Shown here one piece after another: positions 1-6,010 of a DNA stretch of 11,231 nucleotides (its first letter is position 1; the number at the start of each line of letters is the position of its first letter). This DNA is from CAYRTD01 sp964426915. Its GTDB lineage: Bacteria > Bacteroidota > Bacteroidia > Bacteroidales > GCA-2748055. Where the stretch lies: the NCBI GenBank assembly GCA_964426915.1, contig CAYRTD010000128.1, positions 1-11,231 of the forward strand. Direction: 5' to 3'. The notes below the pieces were generated by a model. It searched no databases. It was given only the letters and a program-made list of their open reading frames with translations, and was not told the DNA's origin. The translations under genes were made by a program, and so were the position numbers.

Positions 1-36
1 ATTGAGGCATTAAGGTTATACCTTGTACTAATTAGA

Positions 37-58
37 GTCTGTCCATAATGTCCGAAAT
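37..58 (+). repeat. Copy 1 of a short dispersed direct repeat
   Basis: The sequence GTCTGTCCATAATGTCCG (37-54) followed by AAAT recurs at 4344-4366 with one substitution and one inserted T, in the same orientation. It lies 3 bp beyond the stop codon of the Crp/Fnr gene. The GTCTGTC start preceded by GA resembles the outer ends of insertion sequences or MITEs, but no transposase and no partner inverted end are visible. The match is seen directly; the mobile-element origin is inference. Confidence 0.55.
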
Positions 59-61
59 ACT

Positions 62-769
62 TTACCCAAGTTCGCTGATCCTTTCAAGCTTTGGCAGGTC
101 AAGGATCTTAATTTTACGTCCGTCAATAGCTATTACTTCTTCCTGCGCAAAGGTAGACAGGGTTCTTATTGCATTTGAGGTGGTCATATTCGAAAGGTTC
201 GCAACATCCTCCCGTGAAAGATAGATCTTTATTGTTTGTCCGTCTTCTTCATAGCCATAGGTATCCTTTAGAAAGATAAGAGATTCTGCAAGGCGGCCTC
301 TGATATGTTTTTGTGTAAGAGTAACGGTCCTGTTATTTGAAAATCCCAGTTCAGTGGCAAAAGCCTTGATGATATTCAGGGACAGATCCGAGTTTAATCT
401 CAGAAGCTTGTAAACACTTTCCTTATCAATAAGACAAACTGTACAATCTTCTATGGCAACAGCAGTGGCCGTATGATGTTCTTCGGCAAAAAGTGCCCTG
501 TATCCAATGAATCCAACGGGTTTCGCCATTCGTACAATCTGTTCTCTTCCTCCCACTCCCTCTTTAAAAATTTTCACCTTTCCATCCGAAAGACAGAGTA
601 AACCGGTTGGTTTATCTCCTTCCTTGAAAATAATTTCACCTTTTTTATATAAGGCGCAGGTATGATTTTTTCTGATTAATTCTTTTTCCTTGGTAGTAAG
701 GACATTAAATACAGATTTCGGATTGTCGATACAATTATCACAGTTTAAAGCCCTATCCTGCATGATCAT
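62..769 (-). CDS. Crp/Fnr family transcriptional regulator
   Basis: This 235-residue protein has the standard Crp/Fnr layout and length. A cyclic-nucleotide-binding-type beta-roll spans about residues 20-130, with the KKGEIIFKEGD and LSDGKVKIFKEG strands. A long dimerisation helix follows, then a C-terminal winged helix-turn-helix at about 184-222 (LSREDVANLSNMTTSNAIRTL is the helix-turn-helix core). Cysteines C10 and C13 form an N-terminal CxxC pair, and C109 and C112 form a second one. That could suit metal or redox sensing, but the classical Fnr spacing of four cysteines is not reproduced, so the ligand is unknown. The start could be the Met at 769 or the Met two codons in (763); Shine-Dalgarno support is weak for both. 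A -7-like box lies at 806-813. It shares its strand with nadE upstream but has a 124-bp gap and so probably its own promoter. Family certain; signal and regulon unknown. Confidence 0.93.
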   Translation of the reverse strand: MIMQDRALNCDNCIDNPKSVFNVLTTKEKELIRKNHTCALYKKGEIIFKEGDKPTGLLCLSDGKVKIFKEGVGGREQIVRMAKPVGFIGYRALFAEEHHTATAVAIEDCTVCLIDKESVYKLLRLNSDLSLNIIKAFATELGFSNNRTVTLTQKHIRGRLAESLIFLKDTYGYEEDGQTIKIYLSREDVANLSNMTTSNAIRTLSTFAQEEVIAIDGRKIKILDLPKLERISELG

Positions 770-805
770 TTATTTCTTTAGTTATAAAAACAGACGGTAT
801 ACTCA

Positions 806-813
806 CAAATGTA
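806..813 (-). promoter_or_regulatory. Candidate -7 box for the Crp/Fnr gene
   Basis: Read on the minus strand this is TACATTTG, matching the Bacteroidota -7 consensus TAnnTTTG. It would place transcription start near 800, giving a leader of about 30 nt before the start codon at 769. No good TTTG/TTG -33 element is visible at the expected spacing, so this is a motif match only. Confidence 0.4.
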
Positions 814-893
814 TGAATTTTAATCGTTTATTCGCCGTCATCTTTTAAAAATGTCTTAGTTCTGTACCTAAAGATAAATAATTTTTTCGTATT

Positions 894-2540
894 CTAGTAC
901 TTTGCCACCAGAGGTATTCTCCTTCCATAGCCAAATGCCTTGGATGAAATCCTTAATATAGGAGGAGTCTGATATCTTTTATACTCATTGTTATTCACTT
1001 TTCTTATAATATCACTTACCAGTGTAGTGTCAGAAATATTAATCTCGCCGGCGGATTTCTGCCTTTCTATGTATTCAAACAGAATTTTATCCAGAATATC
1101 GTAACCGGGCAGGGAATCTGAATCTTTTTGACCGGGTTTCAGTTCCGCAGAAGGTGGCTTTGTAATAATATTTTCAGGAATAATATTGGTAACCCGGTTA
1201 ATGAATTTCGCAAGTGAGTATACATCGGTCTTGTAAACATCACCGAGTACAGAAAGCCCTCCTGCCATATCGCCGTAAAGGGTTCCGTATCCTACTGCTG
1301 CTTCAGACTTATTACTGGTGTTCAGGAGAATATGCCCGAATTTGTTGCTATACGCCATCAGGATCACAGCTCTTATTCTGGACTGAATATTTTCTTCTGT
1401 TATATCCTCCGGACGGTTTTCAAACAGGGGTTCCAGTGAATCTTTAAATTGATTAAATATTTTATGAATTTCCACGATATCATACCTTAACCCAAGATTA
1501 TCGGCGAGTTCGATTGAATCTGTCACAGAGTGACCGGAGGAGTATTGAGAGGGCATCAGAATGGCATGGACATTTTCAGGCTTGAGGGCACGTGCGGCAA
1601 GGACAAGTGTGACAGCAGAATCAATCCCCCCTGAAAGGCCTAATACTGCTTTTGATAACCCCGATTTATTAAAATATCCTTTTATCCCTGTAATCAAAGC
1701 ATCGTGGATCATCTTCATTCGGCCGGGTTCTTCGAAAACAGGAGGTTTTTTATCTCCTGTCAGATTTTCAAGATCAGTTATCCTTATATCTTTCTGAAAA
1801 AAACTGAGTTGTTCGGTGATTTCTCCCTCACTGTTTACGGCCAGGCTTCCTCCTTCAAAGATCAGCTGGGTTTGAGCTCCTACCTGGTTTACATATATGA
1901 CAGGTATTTTATATTTTTTAGCTTTATTTGCAAAAATATCTTTTTTAAGACCTATTCTTGAATGAGAGTAGGGTGAGGCGGCTATATTTACAATGAAATC
2001 CGGATTCTGCTTTGCAAGCTCCTCCATGGGAGAGACTTTGTAAAGCCTTCTGCGCTCAAATTCACTTTCCACCGGCTGATCATCCCACAGATCCTCACAT
2101 ATGGTAACAGCAATTTTTTTCCCTTTGAATTCAAGTAACTTAAATTCATGGTTGGGTTCAAAGTAACGGTATTCGTCAAAAATATCATAGGTAGGCAATA
2201 GAGATTTATGAAAGATTTCCTGAACCTTACCCTGGTTAAGAAAATATGCTGAATTATACAGGGCTTTACCCTCGGGATCATCATTAAAAGAGGGAGCACC
2301 TATAAGGACCCCTATTTCTTTACATATACGTGAAATTTTATGAATTTCATCAATACATTGTTGTATGAAGTCTTTTCTTTCAAGAAGGTCGAGTGGGGGA
2401 TAACCGCAAATGGAAAGTTCGGAAAAAACGACCAGGTCAACGTCAAATTGCTGAGCCTTTTTAATCTCCATTACAATATTGGTAGTATTTTCGGGAAAAT
2501 TCCCGATGTGATAATCCATTTGAGCAAGAGCAATTTTCAT
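894..2540 (-). CDS. nadE: Glutamine-dependent NAD+ synthetase
   Basis: This enzyme catalyses the last step of NAD biosynthesis: nicotinic acid adenine dinucleotide is amidated with ATP, using ammonia released from glutamine (EC 6.3.5.1), in the cytoplasm. At 548 residues it is the full two-domain form. The N-terminal nitrilase/glutaminase domain (about 1-260) shows the catalytic triad E41 (FSELSICGYPP), K112 (FHKSLLPTYD) and C148 (VTICEDLWDD). The C-terminal synthetase domain carries the ATP pyrophosphatase loop SGGIDS at 303-308 and the typical LLNTSNKSEAAVGYGTLYGD stretch. The start is supported by GAGGAAAA about 12 nt upstream, a fairly good Shine-Dalgarno for this phylum. The beta-barrel gene ends 27 bp upstream on the same strand, so the two are probably cotranscribed. 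No defects are seen. Confidence 0.97.
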   Translation of the reverse strand: MKIALAQMDYHIGNFPENTTNIVMEIKKAQQFDVDLVVFSELSICGYPPLDLLERKDFIQQCIDEIHKISRICKEIGVLIGAPSFNDDPEGKALYNSAYFLNQGKVQEIFHKSLLPTYDIFDEYRYFEPNHEFKLLEFKGKKIAVTICEDLWDDQPVESEFERRRLYKVSPMEELAKQNPDFIVNIAASPYSHSRIGLKKDIFANKAKKYKIPVIYVNQVGAQTQLIFEGGSLAVNSEGEITEQLSFFQKDIRITDLENLTGDKKPPVFEEPGRMKMIHDALITGIKGYFNKSGLSKAVLGLSGGIDSAVTLVLAARALKPENVHAILMPSQYSSGHSVTDSIELADNLGLRYDIVEIHKIFNQFKDSLEPLFENRPEDITEENIQSRIRAVILMAYSNKFGHILLNTSNKSEAAVGYGTLYGDMAGGLSVLGDVYKTDVYSLAKFINRVTNIIPENIITKPPSAELKPGQKDSDSLPGYDILDKILFEYIERQKSAGEINISDTTLVSDIIRKVNNNEYKRYQTPPILRISSKAFGYGRRIPLVAKY

Positions 2541-2567
2541 AATAGTGATTTTCCTCAGATGTAATTT

Positions 2568-3221
2568 TTAAAATAATATACCAAAAACAATTGCGAACCC
2601 CTGTGTGGTTAGACTGTAATCCGAATTTTTCGTAACGTCGAAAAAACCCGAATAATAGCCCAGGCCTGCAATGATGGCAGTATTGCCTCCAAGGCTATAT
2701 TCCAATCCTCCCTCAATAAAATAATTCATGTTAATGAGACTGGTTTCATCTTTAAACCGGGTTTTATCAAAAGTGTCGGTTTTATCGGATGCTTTGGAAT
2801 TGATAAGCACCATGGGAGTAAGGCCTGCATTTAGCCAGAAGGTGGAGTACCCTATCTCAATAGTTTTGAATTTAAGTCCCAGGGGTATACTAATATATTG
2901 AAGATTCAGGGTCAATCGTGAACCGGGCTCAAGTGTTTTCTCTGAATCTCCGATATCGAAAGACTGTCTTTGGTCGTAAATGACCCCTCCCCTCAAATTA
3001 TTAATGGTTATTCCCGTGGAGAATGCATAGTTATCACTAAAAAAAGCGTCCATTTCAAGACCGATATTCAGTGCAGGAAAAGAACCATTTGCCTCATAAT
3101 TTTCGTCTGTCCCGGAGAACCAGGTCAGTTGAGGATTAGCCATAAAGCTAAACCGGATGTCTTGCGCATAGGAATATATACCAGTAAACAGTATAAGCAG
3201 AGATAGAATAATTTTTTTCAT
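2568..3221 (-). CDS. Outer-membrane beta-barrel protein (PorT-like/OMP_b-brl family)
   Basis: A 217-residue protein with an N-terminal signal peptide (MKKIILSLLILFTGIYSYAQ, cleavage likely after Ala-Gln). The rest alternates hydrophobic and polar residues as in short membrane beta strands, with turns rich in Gly, Asn and Asp. It ends in a terminal aromatic residue (GILF), typical of outer-membrane barrels recognised by BamA. The central ISIPLGLKFKT followed by LNAGLTPMVL resembles the PorT-like family of 8-stranded barrels common in Bacteroidota. Whether it takes part in T9SS, as the namesake PorT does, cannot be told from sequence. It precedes nadE by 27 bp and diverges from the gldB-like gene; a -7 box lies at 3293-3300. 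Export and barrel fold are likely; function unknown. Confidence 0.85.
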   Translation of the reverse strand: MKKIILSLLILFTGIYSYAQDIRFSFMANPQLTWFSGTDENYEANGSFPALNIGLEMDAFFSDNYAFSTGITINNLRGGVIYDQRQSFDIGDSEKTLEPGSRLTLNLQYISIPLGLKFKTIEIGYSTFWLNAGLTPMVLINSKASDKTDTFDKTRFKDETSLINMNYFIEGGLEYSLGGNTAIIAGLGYYSGFFDVTKNSDYSLTTQGFAIVFGILF

Positions 3222-3282
3222 TAGTTCATGAATTATTTAGTGCAATAAAGAAATAAATAAGTGGTTTTTATTACAGCTTAAT

Positions 3283-3290
3283 TAACTTTG
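3283..3290 (+). promoter_or_regulatory. Candidate -7 box for the gldB-like gene
   Basis: TAACTTTG matches the Bacteroidota -7 consensus TAnnTTTG. Transcription would start near 3297, with a leader of about 34 nt before the ATG at 3331. No clear -33 element is visible. It is separated by only 2 bp from an oppositely oriented -7 box for the divergent barrel gene. Confidence 0.5.
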
Positions 3291-3292
3291 TA

Positions 3293-3300
3293 CAAAATTA
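3293..3300 (-). promoter_or_regulatory. Candidate -7 box for the beta-barrel/nadE unit
   Basis: On the minus strand this reads TAATTTTG, matching TAnnTTTG. Transcription would start near 3286, giving a leader of about 65 nt. A TTGT on the minus strand at 3316-3319 is a possible but closely spaced -33 element. The box is the mirror partner of the one at 3283-3290, and the two form an 18-bp near-palindrome. Confidence 0.45.
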
Positions 3301-3330
3301 AAGAAAAAAAAACGGACAATCTTTTAAAGT

Positions 3331-4338
3331 ATGCAGGTAATCAAAATCTTTATTTTTTTTTCTCTGTTCATTTTTGCCACAGGATGCAAATTTGATAATA
3401 AAAAACCAAATATCAGAAATATCAGGGTTGAAACAAATATTCAGCGTTTCGAGCAAGAATTGTTCGAAATGGATGTGGATACTATTCCGGAAGCAATCAA
3501 TTATTTTTATGAAAAATATGGGGATTTCTATGATATTTTCAATTATTACATTGTAGATCTCGGAAGACCGGCAGACAAGGCTTACAGTGGCTATCTCACA
3601 CTTTTTGTTAAGGATGAACTTAACAGGGAGGTATATCGTGAAGTGAACAAAACTTTTTCCGATGTCGGTTTTCTGGAAGATCAGTTCAATAAAGCATTCC
3701 GATATTTCAGGTATTATTTTCCGGAAAAGGAAATTCCTTCTTTGATCACCTATATAAGCCGGTTTAATTATCCTTATTTTTCTGTCTCGGATTACATAGG
3801 AATAGGTCTGGATATGTACCTGGGAGTGGATTCAGAATATTATACCCGTCTTGGTCTTCCACAATACCAGATTAAAAACATGCATCCTGATAAGATAATT
3901 TCTGATGTAATGGGCAACTATGCCAATGCACTATTCCCCTTTAATGATTCAGCGGAGAACGTACTGGCTCACCTGATCCATCAGGGTCAGATGATGTATT
4001 TCGTGGATAAGCTTTTACCCGGGCAGGCCGACGCTCTAAAATTCGGATATTCTCAGGATCAGTTAAAATGGTGTAAAAACAATGAGGAAGAAATGTGGAC
4101 ATACCTCATAGAAAAAGAACTGTTGTTCTCAACAGATGACATGGATATCCGGAAATTGATAAATCCTGCACCTTTTACTTCCTTCTTTAGTTCTGAGTCG
4201 CCCGGAAGAGCAGCCGTATGGATAGGGTATAACATTATAAAAAAATATGCCGGTAAAAATCCGGATTTAACTCTTGCTGACATCATGCGGGAAAATGATT
4301 ATAAAAAGATTCTTGAATCAGCCAGATATAATCCATAG
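3331..4338 (+). CDS. gldB: Gliding motility lipoprotein GldB-like
   Basis: A 335-residue lipoprotein: the N-terminal hydrophobic segment ends in the lipobox FATGC with the lipidated cysteine at residue 19. The body resembles GldB of gliding Bacteroidota. Features are an IQRFEQELFEMD motif after the linker, a LGLPQY/KNMHPDKI segment, an LAHLIHQGQMMYFVDKLLPG helix, and a C-terminal block PGRAAVWIGYNIIKKY...YKKILESARYNP that closely follows the family pattern. In Flavobacterium johnsoniae, GldB is required for gliding and is linked to the T9SS machinery; its biochemical role is unresolved. No HExxH protease motif is present. gldC, the usual downstream neighbour in Flavobacterium, is absent; the next gene is convergent and 10 bp away. 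A -7 box lies at 3283-3290. Family assignment is fairly sure; a gliding phenotype in this organism is not implied. Confidence 0.85.
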   Translation: MQVIKIFIFFSLFIFATGCKFDNKKPNIRNIRVETNIQRFEQELFEMDVDTIPEAINYFYEKYGDFYDIFNYYIVDLGRPADKAYSGYLTLFVKDELNREVYREVNKTFSDVGFLEDQFNKAFRYFRYYFPEKEIPSLITYISRFNYPYFSVSDYIGIGLDMYLGVDSEYYTRLGLPQYQIKNMHPDKIISDVMGNYANALFPFNDSAENVLAHLIHQGQMMYFVDKLLPGQADALKFGYSQDQLKWCKNNEEEMWTYLIEKELLFSTDDMDIRKLINPAPFTSFFSSESPGRAAVWIGYNIIKKYAGKNPDLTLADIMRENDYKKILESARYNP

Positions 4339-4343
4339 TTGGT

Positions 4344-4366
4344 GTCTGTCAATAATGTCCGTAAAT
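4344..4366 (+). repeat. Copy 2 of the short dispersed direct repeat
   Basis: GTCTGTCAATAATGTCCG (4344-4361), then T and AAAT, matches the copy at 37-58 at 17 of 18 core positions plus the AAAT tail after a 1-bp insertion. It begins 5 bp after the gldB-like stop codon. Read on the minus strand, it supplies the last codons and the stop of the T9SS cargo gene. The similarity is seen directly; its origin is inference. Confidence 0.55.
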
Positions 4367-5773
4367 GATTAGTTTTCTGGCCAGACTGCCAGTATTGGAG
4401 ATATTCATCCTTAAAATATAAACACCTTCTCTCAGCCCGTATTCCTTAGGGTTAAACCTGATTTCATGTTTACCGGGAAGGTTTTCTTCATTCGGAATCC
4501 GTACTATTTCATTACCGGTTATATCGTAAATCGACAGACTTATATCATTCGAACTTTCAGTTTTGTATGAGATTTTTGAGTAATCGGAAACAGGATTGGG
4601 ATAAATTCTGAAATAGTGATTTATATAATCCAGTTCATTCATTCCTGTTCCTTTTAAGGTATTATCTTCCAAATTAGAAAGTGAATGAACAAAGGGTCCG
4701 CTTCCTGCTTTTTTTGTATCCGGATCATCAAGATAAATAACTTCGGGTGTCTTAACTTTTATGGTATAATAATAAAGGATGCCCATCCTGGCAGTCTGGT
4801 CATAATAACGGTGCTCCAGTGTTTTAAGATCATTGGCTACAGAATCTATTAACATGAGATCTGCAGGATCGGTTCCTCTGTAGATATAAAAGTAGTCGTA
4901 ATCGAAGCCTCTGTATTTGCCCCATTTCAGTAGGGCAACGCTTTCGTCAACAGTAGATACTTCCAGGAATATTGTCCTGTGGCTTTTCTCGATCCTCAGG
5001 TCAGACTGGTTATCGCATGAGTCGACCACCCGCAAATTATAATAATTAGGGCCAGCATAAGGATCTGACTCCCTGTCAACAAAGAGATTAGTATTTGCAA
5101 AATCCGTTAATCCCAAAAAATCATTTTCCGTATTTCCACTGTAAATGGCATATGACCGAGTTCTTTTTTCGCGGGTTTTACTGAATATAACTATATTTTT
5201 ATCCTCTGAAGGATCATAAGTTGCGAGTAATATTTTCTCTTTTTCATAAGGATACTGGAACTCAACGAAAATATTTTTTTCCGTCTGGCAGCCATCCTCA
5301 TTTGTTACTGTTACTGATAAATTCCTTGTTGTATCGATGCTGATTGTAGGATTATTTGAATCCGGTTCCAGCCACTGGTATAGAACTGAGCCTTCGGAAT
5401 TGGAAGCATCTGCCGTTATGCTAACTTCCTCTCCGGCACAGAAATACTCCCTGCTGTCCATAATGAAATTAACAACCGGATTTTCTCCCGGGGATATAAT
5501 AATTTCATCAAATGCCTCATCAGCACACTCATTTTTAACGGTTACTGAATAAGTTCCCGGTTCACTTACGAGTAAGTATCGCTTTTCCGAGCCATCATTC
5601 CAAAGATAGGATGCCTGGTCTCCTGCATCGAGGTAAAGCGAAGTGCCCGGGCACAAAATCGTGTCATTTCCCAGATCCACAAAAGGGGGTAAGCATATCT
5701 GCGCGTGGGAGTTAAAGGACAATAACATAATAAAGCCAAGACTTAGTAAATTTCTTATATTCAGTTTTTTCAT
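4349..5773 (-). CDS. Secreted protein with Ig-like domains and T9SS type A sorting domain
   Basis: A 474-residue exported protein. A signal peptide (about residues 1-25, ending FNSHAQ) is followed by a module typical of Bacteroidota surface proteins (VDLGNDTILCPG, SYLWNDGS, EPGTYSVTVKNEC). A second PKD/Ig-like unit comes next (FCAGEEVSITADASNSEG to NEDGCQTEKN), then a fibronectin-like region of about 200 residues with no recognisable catalytic motif. The last 80 residues or so form the type A C-terminal sorting domain: FRIYPNPVSDYSKISY, LSIYDITGNEIV, LREGVYILRM and a terminal ARKLII strand. T9SS recognises this domain in the periplasm and removes it at the surface. The tail YGHY after the last strand is unusual and is encoded within a repeat (see 4344-4366). 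No enzyme function is visible; an adhesin or surface structural role is only a guess. It is transcribed away from the TPR-phosphatase gene. Confidence 0.9.
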   Translation of the reverse strand: MKKLNIRNLLSLGFIMLLSFNSHAQICLPPFVDLGNDTILCPGTSLYLDAGDQASYLWNDGSEKRYLLVSEPGTYSVTVKNECADEAFDEIIISPGENPVVNFIMDSREYFCAGEEVSITADASNSEGSVLYQWLEPDSNNPTISIDTTRNLSVTVTNEDGCQTEKNIFVEFQYPYEKEKILLATYDPSEDKNIVIFSKTREKRTRSYAIYSGNTENDFLGLTDFANTNLFVDRESDPYAGPNYYNLRVVDSCDNQSDLRIEKSHRTIFLEVSTVDESVALLKWGKYRGFDYDYFYIYRGTDPADLMLIDSVANDLKTLEHRYYDQTARMGILYYYTIKVKTPEVIYLDDPDTKKAGSGPFVHSLSNLEDNTLKGTGMNELDYINHYFRIYPNPVSDYSKISYKTESSNDISLSIYDITGNEIVRIPNEENLPGKHEIRFNPKEYGLREGVYILRMNISNTGSLARKLIIYGHY

Positions 5774-5976
5774 GGCGAAATTATTTTTGCATTATACGGT
5801 CAGGTTCTGTTATTCTGTGTATAAAAACAGACCTGTAATATCTTTTTACTGATCTTATCATATAAGGTTTGGTTAACTGATCGTATTTTTCGGAACCTGT
5901 TAAGAGATGTTTTCTCTCATTTTTAAATCCTGACTCAATTTAATTCTCAAAAAATAAGTTAATTTGGAGATATTTT

Positions 5977-5984
5977 TATATTTG
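5977..5984 (+). promoter_or_regulatory. Candidate -7 box for the TPR-SpoIIE gene
   Basis: TATATTTG matches TAnnTTTG exactly. The start of transcription would fall near 5991, about 20 nt before the ATG at 6011. A TTTG at 5963-5966 is too close (10 bp) to serve as a standard -33 element. Nothing else distinctive was recognised in this 237-bp divergent intergenic region, and no -7 consensus match was found for the T9SS cargo gene on the other strand. Confidence 0.5.
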
Positions 5985-6010
5985 CAAACAGACTCATACA
6001 AATCTTGAAA

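Noticed and set aside
784..795. 12-mer ATAAAAACAGAC, also present at 5821-5832, each upstream of a minus-strand gene
   Set aside because: A few exact 12-mer matches are expected by chance in 11 kb of AT-rich DNA, and the distances to the two genes differ (about 14 versus 47 bp).
841..876. Weak hairpin followed by a T-run on the minus strand, downstream of nadE
   Set aside because: The stem is only about 5 bp with a bulge, so it is not a convincing intrinsic terminator.
6005..6010. TTG start two codons upstream for the TPR-SpoIIE protein
   Set aside because: The ATG at 6011 gives an equally good signal peptide and is the commoner start codon; there is no ribosome binding site favouring TTG.
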